From an uncultured Eudoraea sp. (GTDB lineage: Bacteria; Bacteroidota; Bacteroidia; Flavobacteriales; Flavobacteriaceae), in NCBI RefSeq assembly GCF_947490415.1, contig NZ_CANLGX010000001.1, forward strand, positions 806,001-870,000: a stretch of 64,000 bases of DNA. Direction: 5' to 3'. How positions within the stretch are numbered: position 1 is the stretch's first letter; every line of letters starts with the position of its first letter. A program made the translations under genes and the position numbers. Below the pieces are notes generated by a model. It ran no database searches and had not been told where the DNA came from. It saw only the letters and a list, made by a program, of their open reading frames with translations. Below, piece by piece: positions 49,084 to 59,202 of this stretch.

Positions 49084-50952
49084 ATGTTTGAAAAGGAGTA
49101 TGATGTTATTGTCGTAGGAGGTGGGCATGCCGGAGCTGAAGCTGCGGCTGCCGCCGCTAATATGGGTTCAAAAACATTGTTAGTAACAATGAATTTGCAG
49201 ACTATTGGACAAATGTCCTGTAACCCTGCTATGGGTGGAATTGCCAAAGGACAAATAGTTAGAGAAATAGATGCCCTGGGTGGTTATAGTGGAATTATAA
49301 CGGATAAATCGGCTATTCAATTTAAGATGTTGAACAAGTCTAAAGGCCCTGCTATGTGGAGTCCAAGGGCGCAAAATGACCGAATGCGTTTTGCTGAAGA
49401 ATGGAGACTTGCCTTAGAGAAGACAGCTTTAGTTGATTTTTACCAGGAAATGGTAAATGGATTACTAGTAGAGGGAGATAGAGTGATAGGTGTTAGAACT
49501 TCATTGGGTGTGGATATAAAATCCAGAGCAGTGGTGCTTACGAACGGTACATTTTTAAATGGTCTGATACATATTGGGGATAAACAATTTGGAGGCGGCA
49601 GAGCAGGTGAAAAATCAGCTACCGGAATTACAGAACAATTGACTGATTTTGGATTTCAGAGTGGTCGCATGAAAACAGGCACACCACCTAGGGTAGACGG
49701 GCGATCTTTAGATTATTCTAAAATGATTATACAGCCGGGGGATCCAAATCCGGAAAAATTTTCATTTTTGGAATCTCATACTTTAAAGGAACAGCGTGAT
49801 TGTCATATGACCCACACCAATAGCCTTGTGCACGAGTTATTAAAAGAAGGTTTTGACCGTTCTCCAATGTTTAATGGAAGAATAAAAAGTATTGGTCCAA
49901 GATATTGTCCATCTATTGAGGATAAGATTAATCGATTTGCCGATAAAGACAGCCATCAGATTTTTGTAGAACCTGAAGGATGGCATACAGTCGAAGTTTA
50001 TGTAAATGGATTTTCTACATCACTACCGGAAGATATACAGTACAAAGCATTAAAATCGGTAGTTGGATTTGAGGGTGTGAAATTTTTCAGACCCGGATAT
50101 GCTATAGAGTACGATTATTTTCCACCTACCCAGTTAAAACATACATTAGAGACCAAGCTGGTGCAAAATCTTTATTTTGCCGGACAAATTAATGGCACTA
50201 CAGGTTATGAAGAAGCCGCATCTCAAGGCATAATGGCCGGTATAAATGCACATTTGAAGATTAATGAAAACGAACCTTTTATTTTACAAAGGGATGAGGC
50301 TTATATTGGCGTTTTAATAGATGACCTTATTACTAAAGGAACAGAGGAACCTTACAGGATGTTTACCTCAAGGGCAGAATATCGGACCCTGCTAAGACAG
50401 GATAATGCAGATCTTAGGCTCACTCCAAAAAGTTTTGAAATAGGACTGGCCAAAGAAGACCGTCTTATTGCTATGAGGGAAAAGGAAAAAAAGTCTAATG
50501 AGTTTATACAATTTTTCAAAAATACCAGCTTTAACCCGGCACAGATCAATCCAATTTTGGAAGATGTGTCTTCGGCACCGGTAAAACAGTCCGATAAAAT
50601 GTTCAAAGTATTTTCCAGACCCGGAGTCACAATGTCTCATATGTTAAAACTGGAAAAGGTTTCGAATTATGTAGATACTAATCACTTAAACAGAGAGGTA
50701 TTAGAGCAGGCTGAAATCCAGGTAAAATATGCAGGATATATAGCTAAAGAAAAGAATAATGCAGATAAACTTCAACGCTTAGAAAATATCAAAATTCCTC
50801 AAAACTTTGATTATAGTAAGTTAAAATCCCTTTCTTTTGAGGCCAGGGAAAAACTATTAAGTATACAACCTGCCACAATTTCCCAGGCCTCCAGGATAAG
50901 CGGGGTTTCTCCAAGCGATATAAGTGTTTTGCTGGTGTACATGGGGAGATAG
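49084..50952 (+). CDS. mnmG: tRNA uridine-5-carboxymethylaminomethyl(34) synthesis enzyme MnmG
   Basis: DVIVVGGGHAGAEAAAAAANMG, CNPAMGGIAKG, GQINGTTGYEEAASQG. Confidence 0.96.
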   Translation: MFEKEYDVIVVGGGHAGAEAAAAAANMGSKTLLVTMNLQTIGQMSCNPAMGGIAKGQIVREIDALGGYSGIITDKSAIQFKMLNKSKGPAMWSPRAQNDRMRFAEEWRLALEKTALVDFYQEMVNGLLVEGDRVIGVRTSLGVDIKSRAVVLTNGTFLNGLIHIGDKQFGGGRAGEKSATGITEQLTDFGFQSGRMKTGTPPRVDGRSLDYSKMIIQPGDPNPEKFSFLESHTLKEQRDCHMTHTNSLVHELLKEGFDRSPMFNGRIKSIGPRYCPSIEDKINRFADKDSHQIFVEPEGWHTVEVYVNGFSTSLPEDIQYKALKSVVGFEGVKFFRPGYAIEYDYFPPTQLKHTLETKLVQNLYFAGQINGTTGYEEAASQGIMAGINAHLKINENEPFILQRDEAYIGVLIDDLITKGTEEPYRMFTSRAEYRTLLRQDNADLRLTPKSFEIGLAKEDRLIAMREKEKKSNEFIQFFKNTSFNPAQINPILEDVSSAPVKQSDKMFKVFSRPGVTMSHMLKLEKVSNYVDTNHLNREVLEQAEIQVKYAGYIAKEKNNADKLQRLENIKIPQNFDYSKLKSLSFEAREKLLSIQPATISQASRISGVSPSDISVLLVYMGR

Positions 50953-50960
50953 ACAAAGAT

Positions 50961-50976
50961 TGTTCCACGTGGAACA
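50961..50976. promoter_or_regulatory. parS-like centromere site (perfect palindrome)
   Basis: TGTTCCACGTGGAACA, perfect 16-bp palindrome, 8 bp after the mnmG stop. Confidence 0.8.
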
Positions 50977-50980
50977 AATA

Positions 50981-51191
50981 GCAGGGAAGACGATTAGTAT
51001 TCCGGAATTGTTTGCCTCTTATTTAGCCGCCAGAACAAAGAGTATAGCTCAATTTAATACTGGGAAAAACATACTTAAAATCTAAAAATTCTTTGGGTAT
51101 TACGGGAGGTGGACTTAATGGAGTTTCGTTTTTTCAAGACGGTGTTTTAGACTATCTTCGAATTGGAAAAACAGATTTTAGGCGAGATTAA
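50981..51191 (+). pseudogene. Possible frameshifted gene relic of unknown family (about 69 residues readable across one +1 shift)
   Basis: AGKTISIPELFASYLAARTKSIAQFNTGKNILK, then (after 1 extra nt in an A/T-rich run) SKNSLGITGGGLNGVSFFQDGVLDYLRIGKTDFRRD*. Confidence 0.4.
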
Positions 51192-51197
51192 TTGAAA

Positions 51198-52037
51198 ATG
51201 AAGAAATTTTTAAAGACCAAAGATTTTTCGGTTTCCGGGGAAGAATTTGAATTAATATTGGACTCGGAATTAAATATGCTACGGACACACCCGGAGCCTA
51301 AGGACCTGGATAATTATTATAATAGTGAAGCATATATTTCTCATACAGATTCCAAAAAAACTTTAGTTGAAAAACTCTATCAATATATTAAAAAGCACAA
51401 TCTCAGAAAAAAAATTAACCTAATTAATAAATATTCCACCTCAGACAAAACACTATTGGATATTGGAGCAGGCACTGGTTCTTTCCTTGAATCTGCTAAA
51501 GATAAGGGCTGGGAGGTATATGGAATAGAGCCAAATAAAAAGGCAAGGGACCTGGCATTAAATAAGGGATTGAAACTAGAAGAAAACATCGATCTTCTGG
51601 AAAAACAAAGTTATCAGGTAATCACTCTTTGGCATGTACTTGAACATTTGCCTGATCTGGAATTACAGATAAACAGAATAACATCACTTTTAAATAAAGA
51701 TGGGACTTTGATCCTTGCAGTTCCAAATTTTCAATCTTATGATGCAGGGCATTATAAGGAATATTGGGCAGCTTATGATGTTCCCAGACATCTTTCGCAC
51801 TTCTCACAATTATCTATTAGAAAGCTTTTTGCTAAAAACGGAATGAAGGTAATAAGAACAAGGCCCATGATATTCGATTCCTTTTATGTCTCTTTACTTT
51901 CCGAAAAATATAAACACGGCAAGGGGAATTTTATAAAAGCATTTTTGGTTGGGCTCAAATCAAATATATGGGCATGGAAGACAAAAGAGTATTCATCGCT
52001 TCTTTACATTCTTAAAATGGATAAAAAAGCGTTTTAA
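51198..52037 (+). CDS. Class I SAM-dependent methyltransferase
   Basis: LLDIGAGTGSFLESAKDKGWEVYGIEPN; VITLWHVLEHLPDLE; ATG at 51198. Confidence 0.87.
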   Translation: MKKFLKTKDFSVSGEEFELILDSELNMLRTHPEPKDLDNYYNSEAYISHTDSKKTLVEKLYQYIKKHNLRKKINLINKYSTSDKTLLDIGAGTGSFLESAKDKGWEVYGIEPNKKARDLALNKGLKLEENIDLLEKQSYQVITLWHVLEHLPDLELQINRITSLLNKDGTLILAVPNFQSYDAGHYKEYWAAYDVPRHLSHFSQLSIRKLFAKNGMKVIRTRPMIFDSFYVSLLSEKYKHGKGNFIKAFLVGLKSNIWAWKTKEYSSLLYILKMDKKAF

Positions 52038-52304
52038 AGCGATTTAAGCGTATATTATTTAAGCCAGTATTGTTTCCCTCATTTATCTTGAATTTTATCA
52101 ATTATAAGGCGTTAAGCAAACGCAAAAACAATAGACAAAACATCTGATATGTTTAAAATATTATAAACAAAATCTATTATCAATTTAGTCTATAAAGAAG
52201 GAGAGCTTATTCTCTTTTTAAGAGTAGCCAGGCTAATTATTGAATAAAACTCAAAGCATTACAAAAACCTTTACTATTTTTGCCGAACAAAATTTAAGGA
52301 CCAC

Positions 52305-52811
52305 ATGAAGAAAATAGTTTTAGCAATTCTTTTAATCACAGCAGTAGCTTGTGAGCAAAATAAAATTGGCTTTGTTGATAACGTAACATTGATGGATGGT
52401 TATCAGGAAAAAATTGATATGGAAGCCAGATATAAAATTAAAGCAGAAGCACTAAATAAAAAAAGAGATAGTATTTCTCAGGTGTTTCAATTGGAAGCAC
52501 AGGCTTTTCAAACCAAAGCGCAAAGTATGCCTCAAACTAAAGCTCAGGAAGAGTATGGATTGTTGCAACAAAAGGGTCAGTTTATAGGCCAACAATTACA
52601 GCAGGAAGAACAACAAATGCAATCGGAAGGTCAGGTCGAAATGGATAGCTTGATAAATAAGGTAAAAAAGGAGATTACCGGCTTTGGAAAAAGTAATGGC
52701 TTTACTTATATCTTAAGCGGTGGAGAGGGTGGCAGTGTACTATATGGAACTGACGCCAAGGATCTTACACAGGACATTCTGAAAATCCTAAACGAGAAAT
52801 ATAAGAACTGA
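52305..52811 (+). CDS. OmpH/Skp family periplasmic chaperone-like lipoprotein
   Basis: Lipobox-like AVAC; IGFVDNVTLMDGYQEK; Gln-rich coiled coil; GFTYILSGGEGGSVLYG..DLTQDILKILNEKY C-terminus. Confidence 0.8.
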   Translation: MKKIVLAILLITAVACEQNKIGFVDNVTLMDGYQEKIDMEARYKIKAEALNKKRDSISQVFQLEAQAFQTKAQSMPQTKAQEEYGLLQQKGQFIGQQLQQEEQQMQSEGQVEMDSLINKVKKEITGFGKSNGFTYILSGGEGGSVLYGTDAKDLTQDILKILNEKYKN

Positions 52812-52898
52812 TATCTAGGATTAATTTAGCTATAAAGCGCTTGCAAGAAGATTTATTTAAAACCAAAAGGAAAGCTAATCTGGAGAATTAATTTTGAT

Positions 52899-53297
52899 TT
52901 AAGGCTGAAGTAGAAAAACAAGGAAAACAGCCGGAATAAAATAAATTGCAATAGTTCTTGCCCCATCATAATCTTTTGCGATTCTTTGCCCAAACAGCAA
53001 CATTAGCAATGCTATACACGACAAGATTGCCCCATAAAGCGCAATGGTGCCTTCTCCAATAAAGATTAGTTGATATATCCCTACAGAACATAAAACCGCC
53101 GCAATCACTTCTGCAAGAAGTATGGTAGCCAGCAGGAATGGAACCAGTCCTTTTAATGGCGTATCCATAAAATGACCTTGCAACCAACCCAGATTTCCTT
53201 TCCAATCAATTATTTTGTCAATCCCGCTTTGAAAAAAGGTAATTATCAGGAAGAGTAAGATTAAAATAGCGGCCGCATTATTCAGAATGTTTTCCAT
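52899..53297 (-). CDS. DoxX-like small integral membrane protein
   Basis: Four predicted TM helices; FFQSGIDKIIDWKGN; ILLAEVIAAVLCSVGI. Confidence 0.55.
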   Translation of the reverse strand: MENILNNAAAILILLFLIITFFQSGIDKIIDWKGNLGWLQGHFMDTPLKGLVPFLLATILLAEVIAAVLCSVGIYQLIFIGEGTIALYGAILSCIALLMLLFGQRIAKDYDGARTIAIYFIPAVFLVFLLQP

Positions 53298-53340
53298 AAT
53301 ATATTATATAACAGTTTTATAATCAATTATTTGGAATAGA

Positions 53341-54501
53341 TTATACTGATTTGGCAGCTCGTTTATGTAAAAGGCGAGTTAGCCTTATGGATAAATCCGT
53401 CAGTATAATTTTTGAATTCCCATTGCGTTCTATATGATAAATAGCTTCTTCCAATTCCTTTACTATAGGCACAATATTTCTTTCGTGAATAAAAGGGGCA
53501 AATTTCTCAAGTTGAAAGCCGTCAATATGAATACGCATATAGACCAATTCTTTGACATTATAATTCAATAGCATGGCCTGTCTCATTACTGCCAAACAAT
53601 ATTTTAAAAATTTTTTCTGAGTTTCTCTTCCGGTTTTGGCAACTTCTTCACTCCAGAGAATTAATTCATGAATAGCTGCCTTATTACCTTTTGCTTTAAA
53701 AGCACTTCGAACCCATTGCACAAACCACTTTTCAAAAATTAACTCTTCAGAATCTTTGTTCATAAGATCCATAGCTTTGTTAAAATTTCCGTTCGCTTCA
53801 TGGGCAACCCTCAAAGCTTCTTCTCTCATTAATCCTTTTTCTATTAATGCAGCAGCAATTGCATCTTCAGATAATGGCGGAAAGTGTAATACCTGACACC
53901 TGGAACGTATCGTTTGTAGGATCTGTTCTTCGTCCTCGGCAATAAATATGAATACAGTTTTATCAGGAGGCTCTTCAATTAATTTAAGCAGTTTATTAGA
54001 AGCGGCAATATTCATTGTTTCAGCCATCCAAAGAACCATTATTTTATATCCCCCCTCATAAGATTTTAAGGAGAGTTTTTTTACAATATCATGAGCTTCG
54101 TCAACTCCAATTTGTCCTTGTTTTTTTTCAATACCAATAAGTTGGTACCAATCAAAAAGATTTCCATAAGGCTGTTCTTTTACGAATTGCCGCCATTCTT
54201 GCAAATAATTATCGCTAACGGCATGAGATTTAACTTTATCTGAATTGGACACGGGAAATGCAAAGTGTAAATCCGGATGGGATAAAGAATTACATTTCAG
54301 ATTACATGAATCTTCCATTGGAATGTTCTCACCCCCTGAATTCTCACACAACAAATATTGAGCATAAGCCAAAGCTGTTACAAGCGTGCCACAACCCTCG
54401 GGCCCTACAAATAATTGTGCGTGCGGTATGCGTCCTGCATCAGCACTTGACCACAGATGATTTTTAATATGAGAAAGCCCCAGAATATCCTTAAATAACA
54501 T
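53341..54501 (-). CDS. holB: DNA polymerase III subunit delta' (clamp loader, degenerate Walker A)
   Basis: MLFKDILGLSHIKNHLWSSADAGRIPHAQLFVGPEGCGT; NKLLKLIEEPPDKTVFIFIAEDEEQILQTIRSRCQVLHFPPL. Confidence 0.85.
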   Translation of the reverse strand: MLFKDILGLSHIKNHLWSSADAGRIPHAQLFVGPEGCGTLVTALAYAQYLLCENSGGENIPMEDSCNLKCNSLSHPDLHFAFPVSNSDKVKSHAVSDNYLQEWRQFVKEQPYGNLFDWYQLIGIEKKQGQIGVDEAHDIVKKLSLKSYEGGYKIMVLWMAETMNIAASNKLLKLIEEPPDKTVFIFIAEDEEQILQTIRSRCQVLHFPPLSEDAIAAALIEKGLMREEALRVAHEANGNFNKAMDLMNKDSEELIFEKWFVQWVRSAFKAKGNKAAIHELILWSEEVAKTGRETQKKFLKYCLAVMRQAMLLNYNVKELVYMRIHIDGFQLEKFAPFIHERNIVPIVKELEEAIYHIERNGNSKIILTDLSIRLTRLLHKRAAKSV

Positions 54502-54608
54502 ACCTTCAAATATAGGACATTTGATCATCTAACAATAAATTATTGGAGTCGCCTTTAACTGAATTGTAATAATCTTTACATTTGCCATTCTCTAAACAAT
54601 TATTCCTA

Positions 54609-55802
54609 ATGGTAACAGTAGATGATTTTAATTTTAAAAACAAAAAAGCTTTAATTCGGGTAGATTTTAATGTTCCGTTAGATGGGGAATTTAATGTAAC
54701 AGATTCCAATCGAATTGAGGCGGCCAAACCAACTATAATTAAAATTCTGGAAGACGGGGGAAGCGTAGTTCTTATGAGTCATCTTGGGAGACCTAAGGGA
54801 GAGCGAATTTCTGCCTTATCATTATCTCATATTTGTGATAAAGTATCAGAAGTCATCGGCGTTGAGGTGAAGTTTGTAGATGATTGCGTAGGAGAAAAGG
54901 CCGAAAGAGCGGTAGCAGAATTAGAAAATGGAGAAGTCCTTTTGTTAGAAAATCTTCGCTTTTATGCTGAAGAAGAAAAAGGAGATGCAGCCTTTGCAGA
55001 ACAATTGTCACACTTAGGAGATATATTTGTCAATGATGCTTTTGGCACAGCCCACAGAGCTCATGCTTCTACGACAATAGTGGCAGGTTTTTTTCCTGAT
55101 AAAAAATGTTTTGGATACCTGTTGGCAAAAGAAATCAAGGCTATAGATAAGGTTATGAAAACAGGAGAAAAACCTGTTACAGCAATACTAGGAGGTGCTA
55201 AGGTCTCCTCTAAAATCACCATTATTGAAAACATCCTGAGTAAAATAAATCATTTGATTATTGGGGGTGGGATGACCTATACTTTTATAAAAGCGCAAGG
55301 GGGTAAAGTAGGAAATTCAATATGTGAAGATGATAAAATGGAACTTGCACTTTCCATACTTAAAAAAGCGAAAGAACTGGGAGTTCAGGTTCATCTTCCC
55401 GTAGATGTTATAGCCGCCGATGCTTTTAATAAAGATGCAAACACTAAAATTGTAGCCGTTGATAATATCCCTGATGGCTGGCAGGGATTGGATGCCGGCC
55501 CAAGGACTTTAGAGATCTTTAAAGAAGTAATACTAGCTTCCAAAACAATACTGTGGAATGGTCCTGTAGGCGTTTTTGAAATGGAGAGCTTTGCAAAAGG
55601 CACCATATCTGTTGGTAATTTTATTGACGAAGCTACGAGAAATGGGGCATTTTCCTTAGTTGGAGGAGGAGATTCCGTCGCAGCTGTAAAACAATTTGGG
55701 TTTGAAGATAAAGTAAGTTATGTATCTACTGGCGGAGGCGCCATGCTGGAAAGCCTGGAAGGTAAATCGCTACCCGGAATTGCGGCAATATTAGAGGCTT
55801 AA
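54609..55802 (+). CDS. pgk: Phosphoglycerate kinase
   Basis: [54 protein letters not shown] at 54609. Confidence 0.95.
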   Translation: MVTVDDFNFKNKKALIRVDFNVPLDGEFNVTDSNRIEAAKPTIIKILEDGGSVVLMSHLGRPKGERISALSLSHICDKVSEVIGVEVKFVDDCVGEKAERAVAELENGEVLLLENLRFYAEEEKGDAAFAEQLSHLGDIFVNDAFGTAHRAHASTTIVAGFFPDKKCFGYLLAKEIKAIDKVMKTGEKPVTAILGGAKVSSKITIIENILSKINHLIIGGGMTYTFIKAQGGKVGNSICEDDKMELALSILKKAKELGVQVHLPVDVIAADAFNKDANTKIVAVDNIPDGWQGLDAGPRTLEIFKEVILASKTILWNGPVGVFEMESFAKGTISVGNFIDEATRNGAFSLVGGGDSVAAVKQFGFEDKVSYVSTGGGAMLESLEGKSLPGIAAILEA

Positions 55803-55804
55803 AG

Positions 55805-55835
55805 CCGTTATCGATTAACGGGTGTTTTGTTTTTT
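55805..55835 (+). terminator. Rho-independent-like terminator after pgk
   Basis: CCGTTA-tcgat-TAACGG followed by a T-rich tract (tgttttgtttttt). Confidence 0.5.
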
Positions 55836-55918
55836 AAAAATAGTTTAGGAAGCATTATTTTAATGTTTCATAAAAAAATGCGATTTTCGCTTACACCCTT
55901 CGGCCAAATATCAGATTT

Positions 55919-57553
55919 ATGACTGCAATTAGAGAAATCATTCTTTACATTTTTCTTCTTGTTTTTGTTGGGCCATTGCTGGCACAAAAACAAGACACAC
56001 CACCTATTTTGGATGACGCATCCTCAATAAATAAATCGACGAATGAAAAGGTTGAAATAATCCAAAAACCAATTAACCTGAATGCCGTATTCAAGGAAAC
56101 CTTGACAAAAAAGGACAATTCAATTGAATCCACTGCGATAAGTGAAGGCTACAGCCTTAAGGATAATTCTAAAGCTGCTGAATATGACAGCTTATGGATG
56201 AAGGAACTATATGAAAATGCAAGCCTCTATGATGACATGTATAATTATGTCTCAAATTTGGAAACAGACTCTTTAAAAGAGCGCACCATTGATACTGATG
56301 TATTAAAGGAACGATTAGAATTACTTAATCAGAAAACTCCATTTAACATTGCATATAACCCCTCACTGGAAAGAGTAATACAGTCTTTTTTGTTGCGGAA
56401 GCATGAATTTATGGAACGCATGATTACGGCAAGCCAGTTTTATTTTCCCATGTTTGAGCAGGAATTGGACAATTACAATATTCCTTTGGAAATAAAGTAT
56501 CTCGCAATCGTGGAATCGGCATTAAACCCCAGGGCAAAGTCAAGAGTGGGTGCTACGGGTCTTTGGCAATTTATGTATAGCACAGGCAAGATGTATGGTT
56601 TGGATGTAAGTAGTTATGTGGATGAGCGCAGCGACCCCATTAAATCAACTGAAGCGGCATGTAAATATTTATCTAAACTTTATGAAACCTTTGGGGACTG
56701 GGATTTAGCTTTGGCGGCGTACAATTCGGGCCCCGGCAATGTAAATAAAGCTATTAGAAGATCGGGTGGTTATACGAATTATTGGAATATTAGAAGGAAT
56801 CTTCCCAGAGAAACTGCTGGTTACGTACCGGCATTTTTAGCGACTATGTATTTGTTCGAGTATGCAAACGAACATGGAATAAAGTTAAATAAGGCTGAAC
56901 GACCTTATTTTGAAACGGATACTGTTCTGGTTAAAAAGCTTATTACGTTTGATCAAATTTCAAAACTGGTAGGCGTAAGTAATGAAGAGTTAAAAGTTCT
57001 TAATCCTTCATATAAACTAGACATTATTCCTAAAATAAAAGGGAAAGAATATTCCTTGCGACTCCCTAAAGATGCTATGGGTAAATTTGTAGCCAACGAG
57101 GCAGCTATTTACGCATTCGCAGAAAAAGAAAATAAAAGCAAAGAAAGCACCTTGCCGCAATTGGTTACAGCTGAGGACAGAATTCGATATAAGGTTAGAA
57201 GCGGGGATTACCTGGGCAGGATAGCCGAACGTTATGGTGTTGGAGTTAGCCAGATTAAACAATGGAATGGCCTTAGAACTAATAATTTAAGAATTGGTCA
57301 ACGACTCACCATTTATCCCAGAAAGCCGGTAACCGTGGTTTCTTCTAATAATAAAACCCCTGTTAAATCTACCCCCACAGTTAGTTTTTCAGGCGATTCT
57401 AAAGTTCACACTGTAAAAGAAGGCGATTCATTATGGACTATCTCCAGAAAATATCCCGGAATTACTATTGAAAAATTGCGACAATGGAACGGTATTAGCG
57501 GTAACAATCTGCAGCCAGGCACAAAATTGAAACTGTGCGATTGTTCATCCTAA
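55919..57553 (+). CDS. Lytic transglycosylase with two C-terminal LysM domains (MltD-like)
   Basis: SLT motif EIKYLAIVESALNPRAKSRVGATGLWQFM; AAYNSGPGNVNKAI; two LysM repeats (YKVRSGDYLGRIAERYGVGVSQIKQWNGL; HTVKEGDSLWTISRKYPGITIEKLRQWNGI). Confidence 0.93.
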   Translation: MTAIREIILYIFLLVFVGPLLAQKQDTPPILDDASSINKSTNEKVEIIQKPINLNAVFKETLTKKDNSIESTAISEGYSLKDNSKAAEYDSLWMKELYENASLYDDMYNYVSNLETDSLKERTIDTDVLKERLELLNQKTPFNIAYNPSLERVIQSFLLRKHEFMERMITASQFYFPMFEQELDNYNIPLEIKYLAIVESALNPRAKSRVGATGLWQFMYSTGKMYGLDVSSYVDERSDPIKSTEAACKYLSKLYETFGDWDLALAAYNSGPGNVNKAIRRSGGYTNYWNIRRNLPRETAGYVPAFLATMYLFEYANEHGIKLNKAERPYFETDTVLVKKLITFDQISKLVGVSNEELKVLNPSYKLDIIPKIKGKEYSLRLPKDAMGKFVANEAAIYAFAEKENKSKESTLPQLVTAEDRIRYKVRSGDYLGRIAERYGVGVSQIKQWNGLRTNNLRIGQRLTIYPRKPVTVVSSNNKTPVKSTPTVSFSGDSKVHTVKEGDSLWTISRKYPGITIEKLRQWNGISGNNLQPGTKLKLCDCSS

Positions 57554-57554
57554 A

Positions 57555-58544
57555 ATGAATTATATGAAATACTTTGGAACGCTATTTTTATCTCTCTTTT
57601 TATTAGTTTCTTGTAACGACAAAAATAAAAAGACCTATAAACCTGTTTCGGTTGGCGCAATCAATTCGCTGGCTGTGGTAATGGATAATCAACTTTGGGA
57701 AGGTAAGGTGGGCGATAAAGTAAGAGAGCATTTTGCGGCACCTATACTAGGGCTTACCTGGAACGAACCCCAATTTACTATAGAACATATGCCCCTTCAG
57801 GTATTTACGGGGATGACACGTCATAGACGTTCCGTTTTATATGTCAGTTTAGACAGTCTGGATTTGGCACATATAAAAACCGATTTGTACGCAACACCTC
57901 AAAAGGTTGGTGTAATAAAAGGGAGAACAGAAGAAGAACTCATTAATAATCTGGATGCCGGGGCTGATGAAATCATTGCGTCTTTCAAAAGCACAGAAAT
58001 GAAAGAGGCCCAAAAAAGATTTTTGCGCTCGCTGAATAAAGACACAATATTACAGTCCAAATTTGACATTTCACTTAGGCTACCATCAATTTATAAGGTG
58101 GGGAAAGAAGAAGATAATTTTATTTGGATAGATCGTGAAATTCCCAAGGGGACTATGAATATTATTGTGTACGCTATGCCCTGGGAAAGTTTTGAAAATG
58201 ATTCTACTTTCGTGAAAGATATTGTAAAGATGAGGGATTCTATTGGCAAAAAGCATATCCCTGGTCCTGATATTCCTAATAAAACGACCTATATGGTTAC
58301 TGAGAAGGCATTTGCTCCTTACGTGTTCCCGGCTGAGATTTCCGGAAAAAAAGCGGCGGAAGCCAGAGGGATATGGGAAATTCAAAATTATCCTATGGCA
58401 GGTCCTTTTTTGACCTATATTATAAACGACAAGGCAAATAATAGAAAATTGATCCTGGAGGGATTTACTTTTGCTCCTGCAACCAACAAAAGAGATTATA
58501 TGTTTGAACTAGAAGCCATTCTCAAAACAGTTCAGTTTAATTAG
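57555..58544 (+). CDS. DUF4837 family lipoprotein
   Basis: LVSCND lipobox; GAINSLAVVMDNQLWEGKVGDKVREHFAAPILGLTWNEPQF matches recalled DUF4837 N-termini; immediately downstream of the MltD-like gene. Confidence 0.75.
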   Translation: MNYMKYFGTLFLSLFLLVSCNDKNKKTYKPVSVGAINSLAVVMDNQLWEGKVGDKVREHFAAPILGLTWNEPQFTIEHMPLQVFTGMTRHRRSVLYVSLDSLDLAHIKTDLYATPQKVGVIKGRTEEELINNLDAGADEIIASFKSTEMKEAQKRFLRSLNKDTILQSKFDISLRLPSIYKVGKEEDNFIWIDREIPKGTMNIIVYAMPWESFENDSTFVKDIVKMRDSIGKKHIPGPDIPNKTTYMVTEKAFAPYVFPAEISGKKAAEARGIWEIQNYPMAGPFLTYIINDKANNRKLILEGFTFAPATNKRDYMFELEAILKTVQFN

Positions 58545-58563
58545 GCTTAAATAGTAGTAGTTA

Positions 58564-58596
58564 AAAAGCCCCTGAAAATATTTTTCAGGGGCTTTT
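58564..58596. terminator. Bidirectional terminator between DUF4837 gene and small ORF
   Basis: AAAAGCCCCTGAAAA-TAT-TTTTCAGGGGCTTTT, perfect 15-bp inverted repeat. Confidence 0.8.
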
Positions 58597-58616
58597 ATAT
58601 TTTATACCTCCGATAA

Positions 58617-58787
58617 TTAATCAAATGCAAAACCGGTGGCTACTCTAAATATAAAAGCATATACGGTAATGAGTAGCAGAGCAAAACAAAACCAGGAAAA
58701 TACTTTGAAATATTTATTTAAAAAAATGTTCGTCCAATTTCTGAAAGCTTCTAAATAGAGCTCTTTAAAAAGTAATATTTTATCCAT
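58617..58787 (-). CDS. Small (56 aa) membrane protein, paralog A of a tandem pair
   Basis: MDKILLFKELYLEAFRNWTNIFLNKYFKVFSWFCFALLLITVYAFIFRVATGFAFD; single TM helix; strong similarity and identical length to the neighbouring ORF. Confidence 0.75.
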   Translation of the reverse strand: MDKILLFKELYLEAFRNWTNIFLNKYFKVFSWFCFALLLITVYAFIFRVATGFAFD

Positions 58788-58987
58788 AAAGTGTATTTTT
58801 TGAAGTTAACTATAACAAAGATCATTTTATAGATTAAATATGGTATATAAATCGGTTGAAGAGCATAAATATTTGCCGTAGGAACAGACATGCTTTCCGA
58901 CATCTTTGAAAGGCATGAAATAGGCGTTTAAATGCACGGAGAGCAGACTTTACTAGAGAACCCTAGGGAATATATAGAAAATAAAAA

Positions 58988-59007
58988 AGCGCCCGGCTAA
59001 GGGCGCT
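58988..59007 (-). terminator. Terminator downstream of small ORF paralog B
   Basis: AGCGCCC-ggctaa-GGGCGCT with T tract on the minus strand. Confidence 0.75.
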
Positions 59008-59031
59008 CTTTGGTATTTAGGTTGCTTGGTG

Positions 59032-59202
59032 TTAATCGAAAGCAAATCCCGTAGCTACTCTAAACAAAAATGCATAAAGCACAATGATAAAAGATGCAAA
59101 ACAAAACCAGGAAAATGCTTTGAAATAGTTTTTTACTATAACATGGCCAAGATTTTTAAAGGCCTCAGAATAAATTTCTTTAAAAAGTAAAATATGTTTC
59201 AT
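59032..59202 (-). CDS. Small (56 aa) membrane protein, paralog B of a tandem pair
   Basis: MKHILLFKEIYSEAFKNLGHVIVKNYFKAFSWFCFASFIIVLYAFLFRVATGFAFD; shares [IL]LLFKE.Y.EAF.N, NYFKxFSWFCFA and YAF.FRVATGFAFD with paralog A. Confidence 0.75.
   Translation of the reverse strand: MKHILLFKEIYSEAFKNLGHVIVKNYFKAFSWFCFASFIIVLYAFLFRVATGFAFD

Noticed and set aside
50789-50977. Minus-strand 62-aa ORF starting MFHVEQ
   Set aside because: The MFHVEQ start is the palindromic parS site read in reverse; the rest is antisense to mnmG.
53341-54501. Degenerate Walker A (GPEGCGTL) in the delta' subunit considered as gene decay
   Set aside because: Delta' subunits commonly lack a functional P-loop; the rest of the gene is intact.
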